A stretch of DNA of 64,000 nt from Thuidium tamariscinum (taxonomy: Eukaryota > Streptophyta > Bryopsida > Hypnales > Thuidiaceae), in the NCBI GenBank assembly GCA_947034885.2, contig OX344753.2, forward strand, positions 6,262,001 through 6,326,000. The letters run 5' to 3'. Made by a program: the position numbers and the translations under genes. Position 1 is the first letter of the stretch; the number at the start of each line of letters is the position of its first letter. A model generated the notes under the pieces. It ran no database searches, was not told the DNA's origin, and saw only the letters and a list, made by a program, of their open reading frames with translations. This document shows, in pieces, positions 1-11,981 of this stretch.

Positions 1-173
1 ATCTAGTCAAAAGTTATGAAAATTGTTGAGCTTTTAAAGCTACTCCTCAAGTACATATTGTGTGAAATTTTCAATGAAAAAAATAAAAATTCCATATGTA
101 GTGAGCTACTCCAAATCACTATATTGCCAAAAAAAAAATCTTGTTTGGACCTTTAGGGGTTAAGAACTTACAA
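1..173 (-). mobile_element. TTAA-family element, end fragment
   Basis: This is the terminal half of a TTAA-family copy, cut by the window edge. It runs from a 'gtcaaaagttatgaaaattgttg' type block through 'attgccaaaaaa' to the terminus CCTTTAGGGGTTAA at 160-173. The same order of blocks is seen at 19680-19822, 45250-45429 and 63570-63738. It carries no coding potential. Family membership rests on shared blocks read by eye. Confidence 0.7.
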
Positions 174-1094
174 CATTGCACCACATGTAGTAGCTTGGGT
201 GTGTGTGTGTTAAATACCACTTACTTCATAACTTCACCATTGTCCTCCAAAGTCACACCACCATGTGTGCTCATAGGTGATGTTTGAGGCTTATAAATGT
301 ATCTCTTTTCACTACAAGGGTCAATCTTGAAGCTTCACATTCCAAGGTCTAACGGAATAGATAAAGACTAGTGCTCAAAGTCTTTACAATAATAAGCTCT
401 CAAAACTCAAGGTTTGACAACATTGAACAAAAAGGAAATGCAAACTCATAAAAGAATATGAGGCCATAAAATCTAGATAAGATAATTGGTGTGTTTAGGA
501 GGAGGGGAGAGTTGCCTTTTATACATTTTTTCATAAGATCTTTAGAGATCTATACAAATGGTCAAATGGTCAAAATTTTATTAAAATAATTATATTATTT
601 ATTATTTATTTTATTTACAAATTAAAACATCACAAAGTATCTATTTCTTGAGTTTTTGGCACTTTTTTAGTTCACCTACTCAAAGAATTTTTCTACTCTT
701 TAACTTCAAACTAGGATACAATTTTCATAAAAGAGTATACATTGCCCATGCATGTTTATAAAAAATTAAGTTGCTTTTCTAATTTTAATGTACTCCAAAA
801 AACTAAATATAAGTATTGTGAAGATAGTCAAGACACAATAAAATGAGTTTAAGTTTTATGCAATCACTTGTATCCTAAAATCTTAATATAGGAAAAAAAA
901 TTGTTGCATTTTGGTGGAAAAAGTTGACAATCAAACCTTATGATCTTAGTTACTTCTACATGATTTTACAAACAAAACAAAGAGCCGTCTATGCACATTC
1001 ACGGCCTCCTCTTGAATTAGTGGAGAATTTGGTCATGTATGCAATTGTTTTTCACATGCTAAAAGAATCTAAAGACTACTTGAAAGTTTCATGG
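174..1094. other. No gene recognised
   Basis: A+T-rich DNA with a short GT run near 201-210. A 67-codon frame at 924-1127 runs into the TTAA-family end at 1095 and resembles no family I know. I see no promoter, RNA gene or terminal repeat here. Confidence 0.5.
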
Positions 1095-1267
1095 TTAATC
1101 CCTAAAGTTTCAAAGAGTGTTTCTTAGGAACATAGATTTTTGAGCACCTCACTACAAGTGGAATTTTCATTTTTTTCTTTTGAAATTTTCATACAAAATG
1201 TGGCCAATGAGTTTCTTTAAGGCACAACAATTTTTATAAATTTTGACTGAATGGTTAAAGATTGTTG

Positions 1268-1777
1268 GCAGTGATAGAGTTGGCAGTTATTGCCACTTTT
1301 GGGTACATTGTGTAAACAATGTACCCAAAAGTGGCAATAACTACCAATTCTAATAAATTTAAAATTTTAATTTGGGTTTAGTACACTTGGCATGTTCTTA
1401 TAGGCCAAAGAATTTTAAATTTTAAATCTTTAAATCTTCATTTCCCTCCCCCCCTTCTCCTCTTGTAAGTTTTTGAAACCAACTGATTGACAAACATTAT
1501 GGGACAAGTGATCATGTATTGGTATTCATATATGTATTTGTATCTATATTTGTATTTGTATTTGTATTTGGACCGTATCCATATAATCCATATAGTATAT
1601 ATAGAGTATCCATATCCGTACCCATATCTGAATGGTTCAAATTAAATCTTACATGATCAATGGCTTGGGAATTTTTGAGAAATCAACAGTGATTACAAAG
1701 GTAAGCTTCTTCTTTTTTGAGAGAGGAGGGGGGGGGGGCTAATTAATTGACTTGGGTGGTATGCCACTTTTCGTCAC
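1268..1777 (+). mobile_element. Minisatellite-bearing element, copy 1
   Basis: Inserted into the TTAA-family copy at 1095-2520. ATTGTTG occurs at 1261-1267 and again at 1778-1784, a 7-bp target duplication. The right end (TATGCCACTTTTCGTCAC) and the left part (GTGATAGAGTTGGCA) form a short imperfect inverted repeat. Inside are a strong hairpin (1280-1347), a C-rich tract near 1446-1460, a degenerate TATTTG / TATCCATA minisatellite at about 1525-1635, and a G-rich run near 1725-1738. Related copies lie at about 23925-24427 and 61905-62330. There is no coding capacity and the superfamily is unknown. Confidence 0.65.
1280..1347. repeat. Near-perfect 32-bp hairpin
   Basis: Arms 1280-1311 and 1316-1347 pair with one mismatch around a 4-base loop (GTAA). 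The arm core is TTATTGCCACTTTTGGGTAC. It lies at the left end of the minisatellite-bearing element and was not seen in its two other copies. It may be an inner MITE or a local inverted duplication of the element end. Confidence 0.85.
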
Positions 1778-2520
1778 ATTGTTGTATAATATGGTTTTCT
1801 TTTTGAGCTTGGATAGCTAAAAAAAGATCACTTTTTAAAGAAATAAAGATTTGAAATTTTTAGGTTTATATATATGTCAAAATCTTTGAGTCATTCAATT
1901 TTGATTAATGACATGAAAGTTATGAGGAGTCTTAGCTTGCGGACACTTATAAAATCTCTACTCCAAAATAAACTTTGAAGTCCTTTATACAATCCAATTT
2001 TCAACATTTCAAAGATAATAAAAATTGAATGGAGATTTTTCTTACAACATTACCACCATTGTTATTAGAATTTTTTGATTCCATAATTAAATTCTTAACA
2101 ATTTATTATTTTGAATCATTCTCTGCTTTTTCCTACTTCCTATCTTTTTCCTATATGTTGTACAATTCTAAATGATTTGAATTTTTTCAAGCATGTAAAG
2201 AACTTGCCTTAAAATGAATTAATCCAAAGAATAACCACCATTTTTGACATTTTTACATACAAATGTGACCTTTTGAAGTGTAGTTGCTTGGTATTTTGTA
2301 GAATAAAAAAAAAATCTTTTTCCAATTCAAATGCTAATATCTTGCAATCTACGTTGTGGGGATTTCTTAAATTTTTCCATGTCTTTTAAAACTAGCACAC
2401 TACAAGATCCTACAATTACATGTGTCCAAAATTGTTTAATAAAAATTGGTACTTATTACAGAAATGATAATTTTGAAGTGCTTTTGGTGAAAATACAATA
2501 AAAAAACCCTTAGGGGTTAA

Positions 2521-3078
2521 GTTGTCTTTAGGATGCACATTTTGAGCATTTTACCTCCAACTTTGCATAAACAAATTCTTGTTCTTTTTGTATAAAGTTC
2601 CTAAATTGTATATGGAAACATAGTCTTATTGACCTTCTAAGTAATTAACAAGTTTTTGGTGATTTTTGGTTTTAGATATTTTAATCCACAATAGAAATGA
2701 ATGAAATGAATGAAGTTAGATTCATTTAATTTTGTTTAATTTGTTTAATTTTAAAGGAAAAAATTATTTTAAAATTATTTTAGCTAGATTTGATGAAAAT
2801 TTTGAATTTTGAATGTTATGGACAACATCATGTACATTGCAAAATGGTAATTATAAGTCTAATTACAAAGAGCCCATAAAAAGGATACAAGTATCCAAAG
2901 TATTAAATGAAATTTGTTAGGTTAACTTCATCTATTCAAAACAACTTCAACTTTTATCGATTTTAAGAGTTGTTTTTAGTTTTGGAAAGTGTGCATGTAG
3001 ATTTCACTATAACTATAAGATTAAAAGCTAGATCCTAAATTTCAAAGTTATGGTGTATTGTTGATTTTGTATATATCT
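2521..3078. other. No gene recognised
   Basis: A+T-rich DNA between the TTAA-family end and a truncated element. Weak likeness to the first part of the long LTR is possible but I could not anchor it. Confidence 0.4.
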
Positions 3079-3340
3079 AGATCATTGCAAGAAACAATTG
3101 TTGTTTTCAACTCAAAATGATCTATCACTTTAGTGAATACTATGATTTTTGGAAGAATATTTTAAAAATAAACTAAAACATGAATAATTTATAAAGTTTT
3201 GAAAATAGTATGTGTCTAAGAATTTAGACTTAGAAAAATTGCCTCTAAAAATTATGCACAAAAGAGGCATGATGGAAAATATTAAGAAAATGGACACTTT
3301 GATGTTTGATTTTTAGAAAATAGGAGAAAATAGTGATTTC
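3079..3340 (+). mobile_element. Truncated copy of the GGGTGATTGC-ended family
   Basis: The motif ATCATTGCAAGAAACA at 3081, the 'ctcaaaatg' block and the 'atgaataatttataaag...gaaaatagtatgtgtct' block match the start of the element at 53165-53887 in order. The other terminus is not found, so this is a left-end fragment. It is non-coding. Confidence 0.5.
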
Positions 3341-3399
3341 GAGGGTTGAAATCACTCTAAAAATCCAACTAAAAAATTGGATTGCCAAGATTCTTCTCC

Positions 3400-3636
3400 A
3401 ATGGTGCTAGTGTGTGAGCATGAAAGTGTGAGCATGTGAGCCTTGAGCATATAGATAAGTATGTATATGCAACCATTTGAAGGTGTTTATAACATAAACA
3501 CCTATAATATAGGTGCTTATAGCATATATACACTATTAACATAGAAGGTTACTATACTATAGACACTTATATCATAGATGTATAGTCTTCTAGGCTCATA
3601 GGCTCACACTTTTATGCTCACATAATAGCAACCCTC
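3400..3636. mobile_element. Mutator-like MITE with TGTGAGC-rich ends
   Basis: Flanked by a perfect 11-bp direct repeat, GATTCTTCTCC, at 3389-3399 and 3637-3647. The ends are inverted: AATGGTGCTAGTGTGTGAGC on the left, and on the right the complement of GAGGGTTGCTATTATGTGAGC. The subterminal DNA repeats TGTGAGC. The centre is a short hairpin-prone region of 'ataggtgcttatag' type. A duplication of 9-11 bp fits the Mutator superfamily; no transposase is present. The relative at 39363-40876 has the same termini. Confidence 0.75.
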
Positions 3637-3649
3637 GATTCTTCTCCAT

Positions 3650-6600
3650 ATAAATTATTTCTTGATCATTGATCATTGAAGAAGATAGCAAGATTTTATC
3701 CCCCTTCTTTCAATGTGTAGAGTAAAATATGAACTTGCATATCTTTTATGGGTTTCTTGGAGAATTTCACATATTTTAAAAATCTTTCACCTTTAGAAGA
3801 TCCTCTTTCAAATAGTCAATTGTTCAAACTTACTATAGAAAACTTTCTAGATTCAAGAAAATCTCATTAAAAATCAATGTATTTCTTTTTATTCTAATAA
3901 CCCACTCTAACAAATTTCAAAGCATTCCAACATTTTGAAATATCCAAACCAATGACATTGTCCAACTCTTATGAATTTGGAAATTATTCATAAAGTTGAT
4001 TAGTGTTTTAGGAGTTACAAAATTGCGATTAGGCCAAAGCAAGATCTTTTCTTATTCCCTATCATCTTATGAACAACCCATGCTAGTTAGTTTCTTCAAA
4101 AAGATAAACTCCAATAGTTAATTTTCACTTCAATTTAATTTAAATTTTGTTCTAGTTTTTAGTGACTTTTCCTCAATAGAGAAAGGGATAGGGGATTACT
4201 ACAACTGAAAATGGCCATGTGAAGTCAATGACACAATTTATTTGTGATTTGGAGGCTTTTTCCAAGAGTTAGAGTTTAGAACTAATGTAAAATTTGAGAA
4301 TCTTAAAAATTTAGGTGAAAATATTAAGTCATAAGATTACCACTAGGTAAGAAAGAGGAAGGGGTGCCTTTGGAAAATGTATACAAGAGTGCCTTTCTCC
4401 TTTTCAAAATACTTCATGTTTTGTTCCCGTTGGATCCATTACAAAGAACTTTTTTAGCTATGAACCTTAAACTTGCCAAATAGTTGTTTAGGAGCAATTT
4501 GTTTTAATGTTCTTTTTTCTTTAAAGTAATTTTTGTAGGACATTGGCGGCTCTTCAAACCTTGCATTGTCTAGTACCTTGTTGGTGTTGTTTTTGAACTA
4601 ACAATTGCATTTGAATTCTTTGTACTACTTAATACTAACCTTAGAGACTAGCCCCCCATGACATAAGCAATGCCACTTGTGGAGACCCTCTAGTGCTTAT
4701 TTAAGTGGTTTTTGCACACTCTTTTGATAAAAATTCCCTTGTGAAAATTCCCCTAGAGTTTTGTTTGATTGTGTAATACTAACAAAGTTCATCGAATTTT
4801 GAGGTTTGTTTGCTCGTACTAACATATATTGTTCTAAGTGCACGTATTAATATTATGCTAATTTGACCTATAAGAACTTGTCTATAATGTCCTTTTTTTT
4901 CTTTAGCATGGCAAAACTTTGGCTTCTCTATGTGTCTACATCTTTAAATTTTATTAAGAAAAAAAGATATTGTGGAGCTTGAATTAGGAATGGTGAATCT
5001 TTTATATCCATAGTACAATTTTTTTTGTCTCTTCCTACAATAAGCCCATTCAAATTGTATTTGAGGTTTATCTTTCAAACTCCCAAATTAATTGTAGAGT
5101 TTTGAAAGATCCTAAGTTTAGCTTTATCTCAAATTCACCCTAAAATAGACCTAGTATTTTGAAAAGCTTAGAACTAGCCTTCATTTGGGACTAGCCTATG
5201 GTTATAACTAGCTACAAGTGAGAGCAAGCCACTTCCTTCACATATCTTCCGATATCCTTTAAGTCAATAGAGTCGGGCAAGGGCTAGGTCTAGATAAGGC
5301 TTGTTGATTGTATGAATACAATTGACATGAAGACATTGGTTATTAAGAAAGTATATTCAAAGGTCAAAAGCCTTGGGTTGGCAATCTGGAGCAATTGTAA
5401 AAGATGATACCTAGGCCCAGTTGCAAAATTTCAATCCAATATCAATTGAAAAGAATTTAGCATTTAGATTAGTAGTATACTTCTAGCGGCAAGGTTAGTG
5501 GCAAAAAAAACACAAAATTAAATAAAGAAGGAAAAATAGAAGGAAAAATTAATTTGTACATTAAAGTAGTGAAGTCAAAGGAATAAGGTGTTGATAAAAC
5601 TCAAATAGAAGTAGAGAAAGAATGGAGATAGAAGGCAAGAATGAAAGGGTACACAATTGGAATGGAAATATATCCATGAAGTCAAAAAGACATGATCAAA
5701 AATACATTAGAATTTGGTGTCAGCAAATCATGTATTAGCTTTAGTGAAGGTGGATACAAGATAGATGCCTTTCAATTTTTGACTCTTGAGACGAGGGGGA
5801 TAAGGAGTTAGCATTATTTGAATTTTGTTTTTGGAATTTGAATAATTGTTTTCTTTTGTAAAATCAACTAGGAGACTCTAATAATTCAAATGAATAAAAT
5901 AGAAGAGAAAGATGAAGTAGAAAAAAAAGTGAAGGAAAAATAGAAGGAGAGATAAAAATCAAATCAAAATATAAATTCCATAACTTGTATAAAAATATCC
6001 AAAAACTAAGTGGTGAATAATTTCCTACATGGTTTTTTTCTGGCAATTTGGTGCAAAATTGCACCAAATTTTTTGGCTTGCCACCAAGTCTATAGAAAAT
6101 AAATAGTAACATTTTGGATGAAATTGCTAATAAACTTCAAATCTTTTTAAAATACTAGATGAAATAGCCAAATAATGGATGAAAATAGAATGATAGATAT
6201 GTATTGTGTTCTAATATGATATTTCTATCCAATGTATGGATGAATGTTGAGATTTGGAGCTCCATAGTAAAATGAAGTATCACTACTTTGGCACTTCATA
6301 AGAAATGAAAAAAAAACTGGTCTCCCACAAAGGGACAAGATGGAGAATGATAAGGGCACCAAAAGCATCTTTGAACACCTCTTGGTTGAATTTCACTTTG
6401 AGGTAGGTGCCTAATTCAAACCATTTCCCTCCTAGTCTTTTGATTAAAAATCTAAAAATCTAACTTAAGTTACAATCTAGATTTAGACCTTTGGAGATTT
6501 TTTTTATTGCAATTTTAATTTAGATCCTTGTAGAAGATGTCTAGAATTTTTCACAAAACAAGGGACACTTGGAAAATAGACTTAAAACAATAATTATAGA

Positions 6601-8340
6601 TGAAGTTTGGGAACAAGAATGGATGACAATTAGTAAAATTCTTCAAAAGGAATGTGAAATGAAAATTCATAATTGAGTACAAAAGGAACATCTAAAAGTT
6701 TAAATAGTATTGTATTCATAGAACATGGTGAGTACATTGTTGCCTAATATTTAATTAAAGTTCACAAAGTAGCTTCAACACTTTCAAATTCAATTTTAAG
6801 AAATTTGACATTATATTGGATAGATTTCAAAATTCTTGGCTCAAAGCTTCAATTGCTAAGTGAGTGGATGTGTGATGGAAGGAATAAGATAAGCTCTTAT
6901 ACAAATGGGGTGGTGGGATGTAGAACAAACCATGTGGGACATATAAATGATAAAGATTAGTAGAAGTTCAACCTCATAGTTACATCAAAAGCAAGAATTG
7001 TGTTTATAGTACAATTTCAGACCTCATTAAAATATAATAAAAAAAATTCAAAATCTTTTGAACAAAGGAAGCATGAAAGATCATGCTAACTTCATCTCAA
7101 AAAAACTGTCAAAACTCCTTTCAAAAGTTATAAATAAATTCATAAAGGGGTTAGAAAGGATTTTTTTTGCCATTTTCAAGCATCCTTTAATTTTTTCTAT
7201 AATTTTTTTTTGAGACTCAAAATCACAAAAGGATTTTTCAAAATGAAAGTTAGACTGATTTTTCAACTTTTTATAGATCAAATTATTTTGAAAAAAATTA
7301 TTCAACTATATGTCAAAATAGGATGTGAAATTCGACATTAAACACACTTCCTATATTTTCACAATGAATGATCAAGTTCTCATCTTCAAATTATCCCATA
7401 TCCTTTGAGGGTTAATAAAAGACAATAGATTTCATTATAAAAATGGACTCTCCATCCTTAATTCTTACTAAATGTTAGCATTGAAAATCCTCTACTTTGC
7501 CATCAATATTTTTTTGAAAGTAGGTTGTCTTTTGATTTTACTATGGACTTTCTAAACCTAAAAGTGGACACTTTCTTATTTTACAACAACTTGGTCAAAT
7601 AATTTCTACAAAATTCAGCAATTTTAATTTTTCATTTCATTTTTTATTCGGCATTCTTAAAAATAATTTTTTTCCATCAATCTTGCCTTAAGGCTACAAT
7701 ATTTAAATTAAAGTTATAGATTAGAGTTTAATAGCAAATGAAGTTTTGAAGTACTAATTATGAGACTAGTTAGTGGTCAAACTTCATCTATTCCTAACTT
7801 TGATTAGAAATCTTCAAATATGAAGTATCTTTGAAGAGAACCTAAAAATCAATTTATACTTTGAATACCAAGTTAAAATAAAAAAATATGGCAAGGATTG
7901 AAGTTCAAAGTAGAAATGGGATGAAAATAGGGAGTTTCCATCCATTATGAGTCTAACTTGAACTACACAAGAAGGTTTAATCCTAAGCTCATATTAAAAA
8001 TGTGAAGTTGATTTCAAATCCAAAGTCTATAGAAAAATTTAGATGAAGTTTAAACTACCTTACTAAAGCCAAATTTTATGCAGTTATAACTTTTTCTACA
8101 AAGCTTGGAATTAGATAAAGTCTATTATTTTAGAAATAGAAAACTTTGATATGTGATTTAGGATAGATAATTTTGTATATCGATTTTTCATTTCAAAAAT
8201 AAAGAGTTCTGAGTCTTAGTTCAACAAGGTTGGCCTAGTTTGTTTTGTATTGAAGTTTATAGTTTTTTTCTTTTGCAATTTAAAAGGGAAAATAAAAAGA
8301 TCCATTTCTTGGTAGGCTCAACAAACTATGCTTAGTTACC
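3650..8340 (+). mobile_element. Long LTR copy, degenerate, boundaries uncertain
   Basis: Collinear with the LTR at 10052-14781: the block before the promoter (3730-3960), the promoter region (about 4340-4400), a CAAAGCTTTG-like motif near 4912-4921, and the downstream 'tcaaacttcatc' hairpin block near 7735-7790. It ends in a degraded form of the shared 3' region near 8280-8340. No internal coding domain or second LTR is visible. Divergence from the copy at 10052 is high, so it is probably an older fossil. The 5' terminus could not be placed. Confidence 0.5.
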
Positions 8341-8544
8341 TGCACAAAATATTTTATACATCAACTCCAATAATTTGATTGCACTCATTTTCAAATCAAG
8401 GGTGGATATAAAAACCCTCATAGTATGTTGTCTACACTTTGTAGACCTTATAGTAGACAAATCTATTATGTAAAACCCCCCAAAACAATCTTGTACAATC
8501 ACAAAGTAAAAAATAAGGGCTATAGTCACAAATTCCGAGTATGA

Positions 8545-9640
8545 GCGTTTTATCTCTAATCTTGAGATAAATTGAATACAACTAGATTCTCGGTTCTTCA
8601 ATGTACAACTCTTACAATAGGTGTTTAAGTGCAATCTATTGTGCCTTCCAAGCAATGGACAAATGCTTGATAAATAGTAAATCTATGTAATTCAAGTTGC
8701 AAAAAGAAAAGATTCAGCCTTCAAGAATTTAGCATTTTCAATTAGTACAGCTAATAAGCCAAAAACTTTGGTCTATTGATATAAAGCTACTTAAAATTAT
8801 AAGTTAGACATTCTAAGTCATAAAACATGGTCTTCTATTTCCAAAATTTTAAAAATCATTCAATTTGCGATCCCTAGTAGAAGTTATGGCTAGATTAAAT
8901 TTTGGCTTAGAATTTCTCTTTTAAACTTCATTTGTTAATTTCTATTTACTTTTGGACCCCAACTAGCTTTTGATTTTGGTTGCAAATCTTGATTTAATTC
9001 TAGTGTCTAAGGTTCAAGTCTAACTTTGATTAGACAAATAATGATTACTTTCATCCAAAATTGTCTTTCTTTTGTAAACTCAACTTTTAAAAATGTGAAT
9101 AAGATCTAAAACTCTATAAGTGTGTTCCAAATGATGCAAAGTTTGAATTTTTCTTCAATTGTTTTCAAAAGATTCCAATTGGCTATCTATTCAATATTTA
9201 AGGCTTTATATTTCTTCTATTATTTTATTATTTTTAGGTTTTTAGTATTTTATTTTGTAGAGACTAAAGTAATCTATTCAAGTTTCTAAGATGCTTAAAT
9301 TTTGAATTTTTCTATTGAAATTTGAAAGTTATCAATGAATGAAGTTTTGTTCCTGATTTTCACTTTAATCCTTAAGCATCTCAATCCTTTTTTGAATTTT
9401 TGCACATTTTTGCTTATAGCTTTGTACAGATATATCATTTTTCAGAATTTAATGAATTTGATCATTAAAGAAGATTATCTTCTCTACATTCAAGTATTAC
9501 ATTTAACAAATGAGAGGTTAATTGGATGAAATAGGGCCTTGAAGCCCTTTGTTCGTCGTCTAGAATATGGATGTCGATGCGCTTCAGGGTTAAAACTTCA
9601 CCTTTTAATTTCTATTAGCTTTAAATTTTAAATCAACTTT
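8545..9640 (-). mobile_element. Reversed long-LTR fragment, 3' end
   Basis: On the minus strand, 'cattgcttggaaggcacaat' followed by 'ctagttgtattcaattt' and a terminus of AAACGCTCATA type matches the 3' end of the long LTR (compare 14647-14781 and 46588-46712). It faces tail to tail with the copy ending near 8340. It is non-coding and truncated, and the far boundary is a guess. Confidence 0.45.
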
Positions 9641-11274
9641 TAAGAAAAAAATTTACTTTAGGCTTTAATCCCAAAATGTCCAAATTGTGTATTTTTGGCA
9701 ATATAGCAATTTTAGGCTTACAAATGATATTTTTGATTATTTCCTTTAAAATTTTCATACAACGTATACCCAATGAGTAGCAATAAAGACCAACAATTTT
9801 CATAACTTTTGACTACATGGTTAAGAACTTACTGTAAAATATGTTATTTTCATTACTCGATACTTTTTAGTTTTTAGGTAGTTATGGGTGTAAATCGTTT
9901 ATTGCAATATTATCACCATTGAGATTGATGTTTTTCAATTATAAAAATAAATTATTAACAGTTCAATATTTTGAATCATTCTCTATTTCTATCTACTTAC
10001 TTTTTTTTCCTATATACTAAACCATTCCAAATGATTTGAAAATTTTCAAGCTGTGAGCCCCTAATTTGTCACCTTTAAGACTCACTATTTTTTGAGGGGG
10101 GTTTGCAAAATATAATGAAAAAAATAGTACAAAAATCCCCCCAAAGAGTATAAAGCCAAAATAGATATGTTGCATGCTAATATAGTATTTGGTCATAAAT
10201 TCATAATTCCAATATTATTTTTATCCATGTAGGTTAGAAATCACCAAAAACCTAAATAAAATTCATCTTGGTAGATTTATTTAAAATAGCTCCACCTACT
10301 GTGCATGTGATGAAGTTGGCTAAAATAGGTCCAAGAAAATTTGGTGAGAATCCTAGACTCTAGTTCCATGGATAGGTTTCAAATTCTCAATCAAATTCCA
10401 TTTTTCGTAGAAACCCTAATTGTTAGCTTACGATTGGAAAACATTGCGACAGACCAATGAAGAGAATCTACAACTAAAAGACAATGCTTCTAGGACAAAA
10501 TCATACTAGGAACTAACAACAAAGTTGCTTTGCCAAGAACTCTTTCTATGTAGAAGATTCCCCAAATTCTTATAATTGAAAGATGTTGTGGGATGTTACT
10601 TTCTTTTGATAATTATGTAGAGCCTAAATTTAGGCTTATACATATTTTGTGGGATTCAATGGGAGGTCCCACAAAAAAATTCAATTTTTTTTTATACCCA
10701 AAAGATGCCTTTCTAGATAGTCAATCGCTTTATTCTCCAACGGGAAATTTTCATAAATTATCCAGGTTGCAGTAAAATCTCACTAAAAATCAAAGTAGCC
10801 TCTTTTATGTTAATAAAAAAATTCAACAAGTTTCAAAACATTTTGATAGCTAGAAGTATCCAAATTGAGAAGATCTTCCTAAAATCGACAAAATTAAAGA
10901 TTATGATGGAGTTTGACCAATGTTTTGGTTGACCATGAAATCAGATTGAGGCCCAAGATAGGTCTTTTTCTATCTACACCTACTAAAGATCCTAGGCTAC
11001 TTATTTTTTTTAGAAAAGTTAAACTCCAAAAGTTGAATTTTTTTTTTTGTCATTAAGCTAGTACTAGGATTCTTTGAGTTTTTAGCATAAGAAAAAGAGG
11101 TGAGGAGTTCTCACAAATTTAAAATGGCCTTTAGAATCCAATGGTACAATTTGTTTGTGATTTGGAGTTAATCTCTAAAAGTTGGAAATAGACCAACTTA
11201 GAATCAAAATCAAAATCAATTAAATTAAGATGAAAATTCTAAGTGATGAGATTATCACATGAAAATGAGAGGGG

Positions 11275-11308
11275 GTGGATGCCCTTAGAAGAATATAAAT
11301 GGGCACCC
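11275..11308 (+). promoter_or_regulatory. LTR TATA promoter inside an inverted repeat
   Basis: TATAAAT at 11294-11300 is directly followed by GGGCACCC (11301-11308) and preceded by GGTGGATGCCC (11275-11285), so the box sits in the loop of a potential stem. A pyrimidine-rich 'tttttctctcaaatctcccctt' stretch follows, as around plant start sites. The same layout recurs at 43961-43992. The promoter role is inferred from position and motif. Confidence 0.55.
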
Positions 11309-11787
11309 ATTTTTCTCTCAAATCTCCCCTTGTAGCCATTTTTTGGCACATGACCACATTACTTGTCCATTTATTTAAATTTTTTGCCAAGTTGGAGCCA
11401 AGTTGTTGGAACGTGTGTATTTTGGAGTGTTTCAAGCTCCTATTTTGTGTTTTTGAAACTTTGAAGGACTTTGGGGTCCCTTCAAGTTTTGCTAACCTTT
11501 TGTGTGTTTTGATGGAGTTTTTTAGTATACTTGTTGGTGTTTTTGATGAATTTAATTGAGTTTTTTTAACACCTTGTACTAATTCTAGAGGATTTCTTAC
11601 CTCATGATTGGCAATGCTGCTTAGGAAGGCCTCTAGTGTTTGTTTTAAGTATTTTGTTAACTAACACATGTTGTATTAACTTTTGTAATGTTATATTTAT
11701 ACTAACCTTTGTACTAACATGTGTGGAAGTTCAATATTACACTAACCCCTTTAGTGTCCATATTTTACTTGTCCCATTTGGGACAAT

Positions 11788-11981
11788 GAAGCTTTGACTT
11801 TGGAGGTTCTATTTTTCCTAACATTTTTTATGATTTATAGAATGATGGCAAAGCTTTGAACTTAGATGTTTTAGAGTTTGTTAGAATTTCTAAGATTACC
11901 CAAACTATGGTAAAGCTTTGACTTTGTGAGTTTTAAATTGTCTTTGGATTTAGAGTATTTTCAAAGTATAATGAAGCTTTG
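11788..11981 (+). repeat. Four GAAGCTTTG/CAAAGCTTTG motifs at ~60-bp spacing
   Basis: AAGCTTTG cores lie near 11789, 11849, 11911 and 11972, each followed by a purine/T-rich CTT or ACTT. The spacing is 60-62 bp. CAAAGCTTTG is a perfect palindrome. The motif also recurs in the related LTRs at 44500, at 50126-50292 and, reversed, at about 16580-16770. It looks like a degenerate ~60-bp tandem repeat in the LTR downstream of the TATA box. Confidence 0.6.

Larger units (their letters stand above)
1095..2520 (+). mobile_element. TTAA-family element, full-length copy with an insertion
   Basis: Starts TTAATCCCTAAAG and ends CCCTTAGGGGTTAA, so both ends carry TTAA. Between the ends the family blocks occur in order: the 'caacatag...gcaactcac' arm, a 'tttgactacatggttaa' block, the 'atgaaagttatgaggagttttagtttg' block near 1910, and a distal block with 'gctaatatcttgcaatct' near 2332 and 'aagatcctac' near 2403. 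A 510-bp element (1268-1777) interrupts it and is flanked by ATTGTTG on both sides. Without that insert the copy is about 0.9 kb, like 16836-17747. It contains no reading frame of note. TTAA plus a C-rich terminus recalls piggyBac, but no transposase supports that. Confidence 0.7.

Noticed and set aside
11299-11559. 86-codon frame just after the LTR TATA box
   Set aside because: Not kept open in the related LTR at 42504, so not a conserved protein.
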